Source: Polyangia bacterium
GTDB lineage: Bacteria; Myxococcota_A; Polyangia; Nannocystales; Nannocystaceae
Reading direction: 5' to 3'
Length of the DNA stretch: 64,000 nucleotides
Assembly: GCA_030424595.1 (NCBI GenBank)
Contig: JAUHWG010000031.1
Location: forward strand, 47,746 to 111,745
Part shown: in pieces, positions 18,192 through 27,103 of the stretch
Layout: every line of letters starts with the position of its first letter
How positions within the stretch are numbered: position 1 is the stretch's first letter
Position numbers and translations under genes: made by a program
The notes under the pieces: generated by a model
What the model saw: only the letters and a program-made list of their open reading frames with translations
Told to the model about the DNA's origin: nothing
The model's database searches: none

Positions 18192-18686
18192 TCAGCCGTC
18201 CGAGGAGCTCCAGCGGTCGACATACTCCGCCCCGCTCGGCTCGTAGATCCAGCGGATCGAGTGATAGACGAAGCGGATCGTCTCGAGCGGAGGGGCGATC
18301 GACGCCGCGGGATCGATCGCGTTCGGCGAGTTGCGCTCGATCGAGTCGACCCTGCCGTCGGTGATCTCGACCGTGAAGAAGTGCTCGGTCGTACCGTCGC
18401 CGCTCGGGCTCGGCCGGTAGAAGCGAAAGGCGCCCTCGATCTTCTCGTTGCGACACAGAGCCTTCGCCAGGAGGGGCGAGGAGGCGTCGATCCGCTTGAT
18501 GACCTCGATAGGCTCGTGGACGCGACGGCCGACCGCCGCACGAGAGCCGCTCTCTCGGGCCGTGCGAACGCGGTCGCGGAAGGTCAGACACTCGATCGTC
18601 TTCTCCCTCCCGAGATCGAGCTGAGTGCTCTCCCCCTCGACCGCGCTGCCGTTGGATTTCATCACCAGGTGTACTGTTTCAGCCAT
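18192..18686 (-). CDS. hcp: T6SS tube protein Hcp (TssD)
   Basis: A 164-residue protein of normal Hcp length with the beta-barrel pattern: MAETVHLVMKSNGSAVEGESTQ, then IECLTFRDRV, HEPIEVIKRIDASSPLLAKALCRNEKIEGAFRFYRP, FFTVEITDGRVDSIER and ETIRFVYHSIRWIYEPSGAEYVDRW. Hcp hexamers form the inner tube expelled on contraction. The gene is transcribed against its neighbours tssA and tssB, with its own promoter-like sequence and terminator, so it can be expressed independently, as often seen for this abundant component. Confidence 0.95.
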   Translation of the reverse strand: MAETVHLVMKSNGSAVEGESTQLDLGREKTIECLTFRDRVRTARESGSRAAVGRRVHEPIEVIKRIDASSPLLAKALCRNEKIEGAFRFYRPSPSGDGTTEHFFTVEITDGRVDSIERNSPNAIDPAASIAPPLETIRFVYHSIRWIYEPSGAEYVDRWSSSDG

Positions 18687-18692
18687 GCATTA

Positions 18693-18720
18693 ACGCTAGG
18701 CATGAATGCTCGAGGGACAA
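18693..18720 (-). promoter_or_regulatory. candidate hcp promoter, leaderless
   Basis: On the minus strand TTGTCC (18720-18715) and TAGCGT (18698-18693) are 16 bp apart. The -10 ends 6 nt before the hcp ATG, so transcription would begin at the start codon. No ribosome site is visible before hcp, consistent with a leaderless mRNA. Confidence 0.4.
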
Positions 18721-18926
18721 CCACTTTCGCGGCACAGGGACTGTGAGTGTTCGTCTCGCGAGGCCGCGCAACGACCCGCCACCGCGGCCGAACTCGCCGG
18801 TTTTCTCGGCTGGGCTCGCCTGTGTCGCGTCGCCCGAGACTATTTCTCAGCCTGACCGCAACGATGGGCCAGCGCGGCCGATCGCCCCCTAGGACCGCAT
18901 TTCGCGGGCCGGAGAGACGACCAGAG

Positions 18927-19463
18927 ATGCCCAGAGAACAATCGATCGCGCCGAAAGAACGCGTCAACATCACCTATCAATCATCGGTCGAGGGCGCCCA
19001 GGAGGAGGTCGAGCTCCCCCTCAGGATCCTGATGCTCGGCGACTATACAGGCCGCACCGACGACCGCCCCATCGAGGAGCGTACGCCGATCGCGATCGAC
19101 AAGCAGAGCTTCGACAAGGTGCTGGAGTCGCAGGACCTCGAGGTCTCGCTCAGCGTCGACAACACCTTGAGCGCGGACACCGGCTGCCTCGAGGCGAAGC
19201 TGCGCTTTCGCAAGCTCAGCGACTTTCGCCCCGAGGCGATCGTCGCTCAGGTGCCCGAGCTTCGGCGGCTCTTGGAGATAAGGCAGGCGCTGGTCGCCCT
19301 GAAGGGGCCGATCGCCAACCGACCCCGCTTCGCCCGCGAGATCGAGCGGATCCTCGCCGATCCCGACGCGCGGGCCCGCCTCGGCCGCGAGCTCGCCCTC
19401 CCAGCCGCCCCCGCAGCGACGCCGAACACCGACGAGACCGACAAGAAAGAGGAGATCAGCTGA
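18927..19463 (+). CDS. tssB: T6SS small sheath subunit TssB
   Basis: A 178-residue protein matching TssB/VipA: APKERVNITYQSSVEGAQEEVELPLRILMLGDYTGR near the start, ERTPIAIDKQSFDKVLESQDLEVSLSVDN, LEAKLRFRKLSDFRPEAIVAQVPELRRLLEIRQALVALKGPIANRPRFAREIERIL. It forms the contractile sheath with TssC. An open frame extends 180 bp upstream, but the ATG at 18927 has a GGAGAG ribosome site and matches the family start. The stop overlaps the tssC ATG (TGATG). Confidence 0.95.
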   Translation: MPREQSIAPKERVNITYQSSVEGAQEEVELPLRILMLGDYTGRTDDRPIEERTPIAIDKQSFDKVLESQDLEVSLSVDNTLSADTGCLEAKLRFRKLSDFRPEAIVAQVPELRRLLEIRQALVALKGPIANRPRFAREIERILADPDARARLGRELALPAAPAATPNTDETDKKEEIS

Positions 19464-20962
19464 TGACCGCCACGACCACCGCACTCCTCGACGCCGAGCT
19501 TGTCGACCCCCTCGCCGACGCGCCGACCCTCGCAGGGCTCCTGCGGGAGACCCGGATCAGCCGCAGCGACACGGAGGCCTTCTCTCTCGTCCAAACCGGC
19601 GCCTGCGAGTTCCTCCACCAGCTCCTGGACAACCCCACGCCCGCCCCGCGGCGGCTCGATCGGACGATCATCGACCGAATGATCGAGACCCTCGACGAGC
19701 GCCTCAGCGACCAGGTCGACGAGCTCCTCCATCACCCCGAGGTCCAGCGCCTAGAGTCGCAGTGGCGAGCCCTGAAGTACCTCGTCGACGCGGTCGACTT
19801 CCGCGAGAACATCCGCCTGGAGCTCCTCTCCGCGACCCAAGAGGAGCTCGTCCAGGACTTTGACGAAGCCCCAGAGCTCCCGTCATCGGGGCTCTACCAC
19901 CACGTCTACCGCCAGGCCTTCGGCGTCCTCGGAGGCAAGCCCTACGGCGTCGTCACGACCACCTACGAGCTCGGCGCCGGCGCCGAGGACTGCCGCCTCC
20001 TGCGGAACCTAGGCGCCCTCGGGGCGATGGCCCATGTCCCCGTCCTGAGCAACGCCGGCCCCCGCTTCTTCGGCGTCGACAGCCTGACCGAGCTCAACCG
20101 GGTCAAGGATCTCCAGGCCCACTTCGAGGGCCCGAGCTTCGCCCGCTGGTCGTCGCTGCGCGACCGCGAGGACGCTCGATACCTCGGCCTCTGCCTGCCC
20201 CGATTCCTCCTCCGCGCGCCCTACGGCCGACGAGAGAGCGAGACCCCGGTCAAGACCTTCGCCTACTGCGAGGAGGTGATAGGCCAACACGACGCCTATC
20301 TCTGGGGCCCCGCGTCGATCGCCCTCACCGCGCGGATCGCCTCCTCCTACGCCAAGTACCGTTGGTGCCCGAATATCATCGGCCCCCAAGGCGGGGGCGC
20401 CGTCCTCGACCTGCCCCTGCACGACTACGAGCTCGGCGGCGAGATCCACGTGAAGAACCCCTGCGAGGTCTCGATCGACGATCGCCTCGAGTACGAGCTC
20501 GCCGAGCAGGGCTTTATCGGCCTGGTGTTCCGCAAGGAGAGCGACAACGCGGCGTTCTTCTCTGCGTGCTCGGTGCAGCGACCGCGGGCCTATGCGGATA
20601 CACCGGAGGGTCAGGCGGCCCAGACCAGCCACTTGCTCGGCTCACGTCTCCCGTACATGTTCGTGATCACTCGCCTGGCGCACTACCTGAAGGTGCTCCA
20701 GCGCGAGCAGATCGGCAGCTGGAAGGGGCGCGCCGACCTCGAGCGCGAGCTCAACCAGTGGATCCGCCAGTACGTCGCCGACATGCCCGACCCCTCCCCG
20801 GAGACCCGCTCGCGCAAGCCGCTGCGCCGCGCCAGGGTCACGGTCGCGGAGATCGAGGGTCAGATCGGCTGGTACCGATGTGGCCTGACGATCGAGCCCC
20901 ACCTCAAGTATGAAGGCGCCGAATTCACCCTCTCCCTCGTGGGCAAGCTCGACAAGGGTTGA
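19463..20962 (+). CDS. tssC: T6SS large sheath subunit TssC
   Basis: A 499-residue canonical TssC/VipB: IDRMIETLDERLSDQVDELLHHPEVQRLESQWRALKYLVD, RENIRLELLSATQEELVQDFDEAPELPSSGLYHHVY, GVVTTTYELGAGAEDCRLLRNLGALGAMAHVPVLSNAG, DAYLWGPASIALTARIASSYAKYRWCPNIIGPQGGGAV and LPYMFVITRLAHYLKVLQREQIGSW. The N-terminal ~45 residues are where ClpV contacts the sheath in other systems. Translationally coupled to tssB, so equimolar production is expected. Compare the divergent paralogue at 14695. Confidence 0.95.
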   Translation: MTATTTALLDAELVDPLADAPTLAGLLRETRISRSDTEAFSLVQTGACEFLHQLLDNPTPAPRRLDRTIIDRMIETLDERLSDQVDELLHHPEVQRLESQWRALKYLVDAVDFRENIRLELLSATQEELVQDFDEAPELPSSGLYHHVYRQAFGVLGGKPYGVVTTTYELGAGAEDCRLLRNLGALGAMAHVPVLSNAGPRFFGVDSLTELNRVKDLQAHFEGPSFARWSSLRDREDARYLGLCLPRFLLRAPYGRRESETPVKTFAYCEEVIGQHDAYLWGPASIALTARIASSYAKYRWCPNIIGPQGGGAVLDLPLHDYELGGEIHVKNPCEVSIDDRLEYELAEQGFIGLVFRKESDNAAFFSACSVQRPRAYADTPEGQAAQTSHLLGSRLPYMFVITRLAHYLKVLQREQIGSWKGRADLERELNQWIRQYVADMPDPSPETRSRKPLRRARVTVAEIEGQIGWYRCGLTIEPHLKYEGAEFTLSLVGKLDKG

Positions 20963-20968
20963 ACCTCG

Positions 20969-21571
20969 ATGAGCTGGACATCCGATGCCCACCAGATCGC
21001 CCCTCTACCGCCAGCGCTGCCGATCCCGGAGGATGAGGCGCCCACGGCGTTCTACCGCCGACCCCGGAGAAAGGGCTCCGGGGCTCGGCCCCACGAGGAC
21101 GCTCCAGCCCCGCCCCCCCGACGGTCATCGAAGCGCCGAGCTGGTCCTCGACGGAACAAGGTCGAGCCGACCGCCTCACCGAGCCCGCCGACGCTCCTCC
21201 TGCCGACCAGCGAGGCGCGAGACCAGACCTCCGACGGGACGATCCTCTCCCCCCTGGCGGAGCCGACGCGCCTCCCGAGCGGACGATGGTCGGAGCTCCA
21301 TCACAGCTGGCGACGCCTGCTATCGACAATGTCGAGGGTCGCCGTGTCGGCCCCCACCGGCCGGACCTGCGGCCTCTGGCTCATCTCGGCGGCGACGGCC
21401 CTGGCCCTCGTCGGGGCCGCCGCGGTCGCCTATGTCTATATCGCGGCGGACGATCCGCGCAGTGGTCCGGCGATCACCTCTCAATCACAAGAGCGCGGCC
21501 TTGTCGCCCACGTCGTCGATCTCGGCCGTCGACTGCGGACGGCCCCCGCGCATCCCGAGGGGCGCCCATGA
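20969..21571 (+). CDS. hypothetical single-pass membrane protein of the T6SS locus
   Basis: A 200-residue protein with a long Pro/Arg-rich, probably disordered cytoplasmic part, one membrane helix at about 134-158 (LWLISAATALALVGAAAVAYVYIA) and a ~40-residue periplasmic tail (bitopic, N-in). No domain is recognised. It starts 6 bp after tssC and overlaps the next gene by ATGA, so it is expressed with both. Its topology mirrors that of the following FHA-LysM-peptidase, making it a plausible partner. Confidence 0.7.
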   Translation: MSWTSDAHQIAPLPPALPIPEDEAPTAFYRRPRRKGSGARPHEDAPAPPPRRSSKRRAGPRRNKVEPTASPSPPTLLLPTSEARDQTSDGTILSPLAEPTRLPSGRWSELHHSWRRLLSTMSRVAVSAPTGRTCGLWLISAATALALVGAAAVAYVYIAADDPRSGPAITSQSQERGLVAHVVDLGRRLRTAPAHPEGRP

Positions 21572-23169
21572 GCCGTGAACTCGCGCCCCCAGTGTGCCTG
21601 CTGGCGGAGGAGCCGCCCCGCTGGCTCGTCCTGCAACACCGCGCTCCGGATGCACCCCGCATTGTCATCGGCCCGACGCTCCGCCTCGGTAGCGCCCAGG
21701 ACAACGAGGTGATCCTCGACGGGCCCGACATCGCCGGACGCCACTGCACCCTCCGGCGGGTCGGCGCCGACGTCCGGATCTACGACCACGGCTCACGCGC
21801 GGGGACCCTCGTAGAAGGTGCGCCGCTCCTCGAACCCCGGCTCCTCCGGGGCTCGGTGCGGCTGATCCTCGGCGCTCACGTCCTCACCGTGCATCCGATC
21901 CGACCCTCGCCGGACGTCACGCAGCTCTCCAAGGGCTTCTGCCCGCCGCACGACCCGCCGCGGCGACCTCGCCCCCTCGCTCCGCGCCGGCGATGGAGGG
22001 GCTCGATGAGCGGGCGACGCGGTGTCCTCCTGCACAGCGTCGCCCTGTGCGGGGTCATCAGCAGCGCAGCCTGGGCCACGATTCATGTCGTCACGACTCT
22101 CCTCCCGCCGCCTCCCGCCGCTGCCGGATCGAGCGCGGCGCAGGCTCGGCTCGACGACTCCACGACCTCGACAGTCCACACCGCTCATCGCGACCTGCGG
22201 GCGCGACTCTCGGCGGACGCAACACCAGACCGTATCGGCCTCGAGCCGACGCGCATGATGCCCGAGAGCGACACGAGCAGCGCCCCGCGCTCCCCCTCAC
22301 GGCGACACGCCGTCGGTCACGGCGAGACCTGGTCCGCCATCGCCACAGCCGAGGGCGTCTCCCTGCAGCGGCTCCGTGACGCCAACGCAGGGCTCCGCCG
22401 ACCCCTGCGCGAGGGTGATCGCGTCCACATCCCGACCATCGCCAGGAGCCGCGCGCTCCCTGCGACGGCGGCCGAGAGCTGCACGCGACACACCGGGATT
22501 CCAGGCGGCTCGCGCTCGATCGGCGGCGTGAACCTCGGAGCCCTCGAAGATCCGCTCCGGATGCCACAGCTCGATCTCTACGAGCTCCGGTGTCCCGCGC
22601 ATGCCTATGCGACGGCGACGACGGCCCGCGCGTTGATCGACGCGCTGCGCTGCTTTCGCGGCCGCGCCTCCTACAACGGACAGCTCATCATCGGTGACAT
22701 CAGCGCGGAGCAAGGCGGACCGCTGGGTCCTCACCTCTCCCACCAGTCAGGGCGTGACGTCGACCTCTGGCTGCCGATCGCCGGCGGTCGCTACGGCCAG
22801 GGCTGCGACCACTGTGGGAGCTCTTTTTGCCGCCCTCAGCCAGAGGAGATCGACTGGTCTGCGACCTGGGAGCTCGTCGACACGCTCGCCGAGTTCCCCG
22901 AGGTTGAGGTCGTCTTCCTCGACTTCGGTCTCCAGGCCGAGCTCCGCCGCGCCGCCCTCGAGAGCGACGCGAACCCGGCGACCCTCGACGCCCGGATCCA
23001 ATGGCCGCGCCGCGGCGCCGGAGCTCTCGTCCAACACGCCGACGGCCACGTACACCACATGCACGTCCGCTTTCGCTGCCCGCTGGGGGAGGAGAGCTGC
23101 GTCGAGCGGCCCTCGACCGTCAAAGACCGCCCTCCGCTCCTCTCCGCACGGCGGGTGAGCCCGCGCTGA
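21568..23169 (+). CDS. FHA - TM - LysM - MepA-type (M74) murein endopeptidase fusion
   Basis: A 533-residue four-part protein. FHA domain at about 30-105 (LRLGSAQDNEVILDGPDIAGRHCTL), membrane helix about 152-180, LysM about 247-290 (HAVGHGETWSAIATAEGVSLQRLRDANAG...GDRVHIP), then a penicillin-insensitive murein endopeptidase domain about 310-510. The catalytic zinc motifs are intact: HLSHQSGRDVDLWL (H392 and D399) and GHVHHMHVRF (HxH at 497-499), both close to E. coli MepA. The predicted topology is N-in: a cytoplasmic phosphopeptide sensor joined through the inner membrane to a peptidoglycan-binding, crosslink-cutting enzyme. The likely job is opening the wall for the TssJLM complex. I chose the ATG at 21568, overlapping the previous stop, over an in-frame upstream ATG inside that gene. 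Confidence 0.85.
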   Translation: MSRELAPPVCLLAEEPPRWLVLQHRAPDAPRIVIGPTLRLGSAQDNEVILDGPDIAGRHCTLRRVGADVRIYDHGSRAGTLVEGAPLLEPRLLRGSVRLILGAHVLTVHPIRPSPDVTQLSKGFCPPHDPPRRPRPLAPRRRWRGSMSGRRGVLLHSVALCGVISSAAWATIHVVTTLLPPPPAAAGSSAAQARLDDSTTSTVHTAHRDLRARLSADATPDRIGLEPTRMMPESDTSSAPRSPSRRHAVGHGETWSAIATAEGVSLQRLRDANAGLRRPLREGDRVHIPTIARSRALPATAAESCTRHTGIPGGSRSIGGVNLGALEDPLRMPQLDLYELRCPAHAYATATTARALIDALRCFRGRASYNGQLIIGDISAEQGGPLGPHLSHQSGRDVDLWLPIAGGRYGQGCDHCGSSFCRPQPEEIDWSATWELVDTLAEFPEVEVVFLDFGLQAELRRAALESDANPATLDARIQWPRRGAGALVQHADGHVHHMHVRFRCPLGEESCVERPSTVKDRPPLLSARRVSPR

Positions 23170-23433
23170 GCCCGACTCATGTGCCTCCCAGTCTGTGAAG
23201 CAGCCCACGATGAGACAGCCGTCTCAATCTCACCCCGTCTATGGCTGCGTCTATGACCTGTGCGGCTGCGCCTCGCACGAGCGCGCCGAACTCTCACCAC
23301 GGGCTGCCAACCCGCTCGGGTAGTCGCTGACTTCCGCTCAATCGCTCACTTCAGCGCCGGGGGGGCGACTCCTCGTACATCACGGCGGCGATGCAGGGAT
23401 CGGTCGTGCGGGCCTGCCCCGCATGTGGGTCTG

Positions 23434-26400
23434 CTAGGATTCGCGGCACAGGGTCGCGGCAAATCCGGCCGGTACAGGGCCGCCCAGGGGCTCACCGACA
23501 GGCTGGAGACCGCAGAGGGTCTCGACGAGGGCGTCAACCGCCAGCGGGCGGACTCGTAGGGTCCCGACACGATCAGCGCTGAGCAGGCGTACGCCCCCCG
23601 GGTCGATGGTCCACGCGCGGGCTCCCGACTCCCCCCCAGCGGCGATCTCGGTCACCGACACGAGCCGCGCCCGCCCAGGGGTGAGGCGAAGGTCCCAGAG
23701 CTCGATCGCGCCGTTCTGTGCGAGCACATAGAGTCGCTCGGGGCCGCCCGCGAGCAGTCCTGCCGCGGGCCCGGGACGAACGCCGAAGGTCCGCTCAAGC
23801 GATGCTCGGGTGGCGTGGAGCGAGACTCTCCCCTGCCGATCCCGCGCGGCCAGCCAGTCACCATCGCCGAGAAAGGCGAGCGAGTCGACGGCCGCGGGCA
23901 GCACGGTCGACGATCGCAGATCGCCGGTGTCGGTGAGGAGCTGGAGCCGTCGGTCCTCACCGCTGCTCGCGAGCCACGCTCCGCCCCGGGAGACGGCGAC
24001 CGCGAGCACCGCCCCGTCGTGCTCGGGGAGCTGCCGAGGCCCCGAAAGCTCCCCGACTCGGAGGGTTTGCAGCCCCCCTCGAAGGTCGCCGACGAGCACC
24101 TGTGTCCCGCCGGGTGAGGCCGCGAGCGCGGTCGCGGGCGCGCCCAGGGACCACGAGCGCAGGCGACCGCTCGTCTCGGCCACCGGGACGCTGACCAGCT
24201 CCCCTCCGGCATCGGCCGCGACGAGCCAACGGCCATGGTCCGCCACCGCGAGTCTCTCGATCGGCGCGCCCATCACCGTGCTCGTACTGGCGCCGGTGAT
24301 GAGCTCCCCTGCGGGTGTGAGCCGGTGGACGTCGAGAGCGTCGCCGTGGGCGACCGCCCATGCCCCGTCGTCCGCGAATGTCATCGCCGTCACCGGTTCG
24401 TCGATCTCCAGCCCGGTTGTGAGGGCCAAGCGGCTCGCCTCGGCGGTCACCGTCCAGACGTTCGCCGTCGATCCGCCCCCGGCCGCGAAATGGCGGCCCT
24501 CGGGATCGATCGCGAGGGTCCGACTCGCCTCGCCGAGTTCGACCGCAACCCCGTCGAGCCCCGCCTTCGCGCCGACCAGCGGCCACCGCTCAAGACGGCC
24601 CTTGGAGCTCGTGACCAGAGCATCGCCGACGAGCGCAGAACCCTCGGGCGCGCCGCTCCGCCAGTCGAACTCCGCGATCGGGGCGAGCTGGGCCCCGTCG
24701 CCGAGGCCCCAGATCGTCGCCCCCGAGGGGTCTACCGCGGCGAGCCACCGACCCTCGGGATCGCTCATCAACGAGAGGGCTTCGCGCCCCGCCCCCGCGT
24801 ACACGAGCGCCCGCGAGAGCGCCTGACGGGGACGCCAGCGCTGGTGGACATCGACGAGGCGAAGCTCGGAGGTCGTCGCCAGCGCGAGATCGGCGCCACC
24901 TTCGGGGGCCACCACCGGCGCGAGCTGGAGGACCGGCTCTGCCAGCTCCGCGAGCACCTCTCCCCGCAGCCGTCGCCGGTGGACCCGCCAGCGCCGGACG
25001 ACCCCGCCGGTCGCCGTGACGAGGCTCTGGCCGCCGTCCACCAGGGTCCACCGATCGACGCCGCCGCCGAAGCGCTGCGCTCGCTTCGATCCAGCCGGGA
25101 ACCACCACAGCGAGCCCCCTCGATCGACGACGACACCGCCGAGCCCGACGGAGAGCCGATCCGCGGCCGTGATCCCGAGCCCATCGCCGCGTCCCTCCCC
25201 CTCGATCCATCCCTCCGGCTGGCGACGCCAACGGCGAAGTCGGCCGCCGCTGGCGATCCAAAGCTCAAGGCCAGCCTCGCCCAGGGCGGCGGCGGCGATC
25301 GGCTCGTCAAAGCTCAGCACGGCGACGGACCGAGGCCCCCCAGCCAGCGCCCAAAGCTCGATCGTCCGCCCCGTCGCGCGGATCTCCGCCGCCGTGCGCC
25401 CATCACCACTTATCCGCCACGCGCTCCCAGGTCGACCGATCGCGGTCAACGACCCGTCCGAAGCCCGGTAGAGCGTGGTCTTCGGGCCGCTGAGCAGCGC
25501 CTCTGGGCCGCCGCCGACGGCGACGATCCGCGAATGATCCGCGCTCGACAGCTCCCCGAGCCGCTCCGACGGGGTCCGGGCCAGCGCTCTGTGGGCGACG
25601 CCCTCGATCCGCGCGCTCCGACACCCCATCGCGTCCGCCCACCCCAAGGCGAGCGCGCTCCGGCCCAGACTCCCTCGGTCCTCGTCGAGCCATGCGTGGA
25701 GCGCAGCGAGCTCTGCCCGCTTGCAGGTCGCGGTCGCGGGGTGCAGCGGCGCCGCGGGCAGCTCGCGCAGGCTGAGGAGAGTCCCCACGCCCAGGGCTGT
25801 CGCGACCGCGAGGCCGGCGAGCCCGCGTCCACGGGACCGCCGCGAGCGCATGGCGTCGGAGCGCTCGATCCAGCGCCGACGCGGATCTCCAGGGGGCGTC
25901 GCGGGGTGCTCACGGAGCCAGTCTAGGGCCCTCCGCAGCTCGCGACCCCGGAGGAGCAGCCCGCCCGGCTCGCCACCGCGGATCCAGTCCCGCGCCCGAG
26001 CCTCCGCGGGCCCCGTCGCGCCCTCGGTCGTCCCTCTCGATCTCGCCTCGTGGCGCCCTGCGTCCCCCGGCGCCTCGGGCAGCCCCGCCGATGACAAGTC
26101 CGCGCCCCCCCCGGACGACCGCCCCGCGGCACCTCCCTGAGGGGCCGGCCCCCGCCCCCCGGAGGACGAGCGCGGCGCCTCGCTCCGCTCGATCCACGCC
26201 GTATACCCGGCGAAGGTGAAGCGCTCCCCGGGGGCGATGACACAGCGCCTGCGGATCCTCCGCCCGCGAACAAAGACCCCCGCCTGACCGCCGCGATCCT
26301 CGAGCACCAGGCGCTCGGGACCGACGAGGATCGCGGCGTGGCGCCGCGAGACGCCCCTGTCCGCGAGCGCGAGGACGGGGCGCGATCCCTCCCGGGCGCT

Positions 26401-26523
26401 CGCACGACCGATCGTGATCTCCGGCCGATCGAAGAGGAGCACCTCGACAGGTCCGCCCTCCCGCTGGAGGTAGAGGCGGACCGCCTCAGCAGATCTCTTC
26501 GGCCTATGTGTGCTCGTATCCAT
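23434..26523 (-). CDS. FHA - TM - beta-propeller protein
   Basis: A 1029-residue protein. Intact FHA domain at about 30-108 (ITIGRASAREG..., GVSRRHAAILVG), a Gly/Arg/Glu-rich linker, one membrane helix about 234-252 (LAGLAVATALGVGTLLSL), then ~750 residues of WD40-like beta-propeller blades in the periplasm (HDGAVLAVAVSRGGAWLASSGEDRRLQLL, SPGGTQVLVGDLRGGLQTL). At least one, probably two propellers. Runs opposite to the flanking T6SS genes and is divergent from tssE with 145 bp between starts. The same FHA-TM layout as the endopeptidase upstream suggests both respond to the same cytoplasmic phospho-signal. T6SS role inferred from position only. Confidence 0.8.
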   Translation of the reverse strand: MDTSTHRPKRSAEAVRLYLQREGGPVEVLLFDRPEITIGRASAREGSRPVLALADRGVSRRHAAILVGPERLVLEDRGGQAGVFVRGRRIRRRCVIAPGERFTFAGYTAWIERSEAPRSSSGGRGPAPQGGAAGRSSGGGADLSSAGLPEAPGDAGRHEARSRGTTEGATGPAEARARDWIRGGEPGGLLLRGRELRRALDWLREHPATPPGDPRRRWIERSDAMRSRRSRGRGLAGLAVATALGVGTLLSLRELPAAPLHPATATCKRAELAALHAWLDEDRGSLGRSALALGWADAMGCRSARIEGVAHRALARTPSERLGELSSADHSRIVAVGGGPEALLSGPKTTLYRASDGSLTAIGRPGSAWRISGDGRTAAEIRATGRTIELWALAGGPRSVAVLSFDEPIAAAALGEAGLELWIASGGRLRRWRRQPEGWIEGEGRGDGLGITAADRLSVGLGGVVVDRGGSLWWFPAGSKRAQRFGGGVDRWTLVDGGQSLVTATGGVVRRWRVHRRRLRGEVLAELAEPVLQLAPVVAPEGGADLALATTSELRLVDVHQRWRPRQALSRALVYAGAGREALSLMSDPEGRWLAAVDPSGATIWGLGDGAQLAPIAEFDWRSGAPEGSALVGDALVTSSKGRLERWPLVGAKAGLDGVAVELGEASRTLAIDPEGRHFAAGGGSTANVWTVTAEASRLALTTGLEIDEPVTAMTFADDGAWAVAHGDALDVHRLTPAGELITGASTSTVMGAPIERLAVADHGRWLVAADAGGELVSVPVAETSGRLRSWSLGAPATALAASPGGTQVLVGDLRGGLQTLRVGELSGPRQLPEHDGAVLAVAVSRGGAWLASSGEDRRLQLLTDTGDLRSSTVLPAAVDSLAFLGDGDWLAARDRQGRVSLHATRASLERTFGVRPGPAAGLLAGGPERLYVLAQNGAIELWDLRLTPGRARLVSVTEIAAGGESGARAWTIDPGGVRLLSADRVGTLRVRPLAVDALVETLCGLQPVGEPLGGPVPAGFAATLCRES

Positions 26524-26668
26524 CGTCAGCGATCACTCCTCCGCGGTCGGGTTGGCCTCCTTCGTCCGCCGCGCCTCCCCGTTGCGCTGCCGCCCGCACC
26601 CCGCCCGACGAGCCCCCGAGAGTTGGCACTGCAACACGGGGAGACCCCGGCCGACCTCGGCAGACGAG

Positions 26669-27103
26669 ATGCAGCAAGCCCCCCAAAGCCGCCCGGGGCT
26701 CTTCGCCCGCCTCCTCGCCGAGCCCAGCTCGGAGGTCATCGAGGCCAGCGAGGGCCCCGCCGGCGCCCATCCCCTGGTCCGCACCCTCGACCTCGCCCTC
26801 AAGACCCGCCCAGGCGGGGCGCTCGGCGATCCGACCTTTGGCATCCCCTGCTTCGCCGACCTCGTCCACGGCGATCGGGCCGCGATCCACACGCTGCGCA
26901 GCGAGCTCCGGCGCCTCCTCAGCGCGGGCTCCTCCGCGAGCCGAGGCCTCGAGATCAGGGCCCACCTCGACCGTGACGGCGCCGCCCTCGACATCGAGGT
27001 CTTCGACCGCGGCCACGCCGGGCCAGGGCCGATCGCAACCGCGAGGATCGACGCCCTGGGCGTTCCGGCCGTCAGCTCGGGCGAGCGGAGGAGGCGGCGA
27101 TGA
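26669..27103 (+). CDS. tssE: T6SS baseplate protein TssE (gp25-like)
   Basis: A 144-residue gp25/lysozyme-like baseplate protein: QQAPQSRPGLFARLL at the start, VRTLDLALKTRPGGALGDPTFGIPCFADLVHGDRAAIHTLRSELRRLL in the middle, and a short beta end (LEIRAHLDRDGAALDIEVF). TssE initiates sheath assembly on the baseplate. The frame is open further upstream, but family length supports the ATG at 26669. The stop overlaps the tssF ATG. Confidence 0.85.
   Translation: MQQAPQSRPGLFARLLAEPSSEVIEASEGPAGAHPLVRTLDLALKTRPGGALGDPTFGIPCFADLVHGDRAAIHTLRSELRRLLSAGSSASRGLEIRAHLDRDGAALDIEVFDRGHAGPGPIATARIDALGVPAVSSGERRRRR

Noticed and set aside
23211..23226. Hairpin tgagac-agcc-gtctca after the endopeptidase gene
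   Set aside because: Only 6 bp of stem and no T-run; too weak for a terminator call.
24235..25926. 563-codon plus-strand frame opposite the FHA/propeller gene
   Set aside because: Arg/Pro-rich shadow of the true minus-strand gene; no domain and wrong codon-position bias.
26623..26629. TTGGCAC, a perfect sigma-54 -24 half, upstream of tssE
   Set aside because: No TTGC -12 half at the required spacing, so not called as a sigma-54 promoter.
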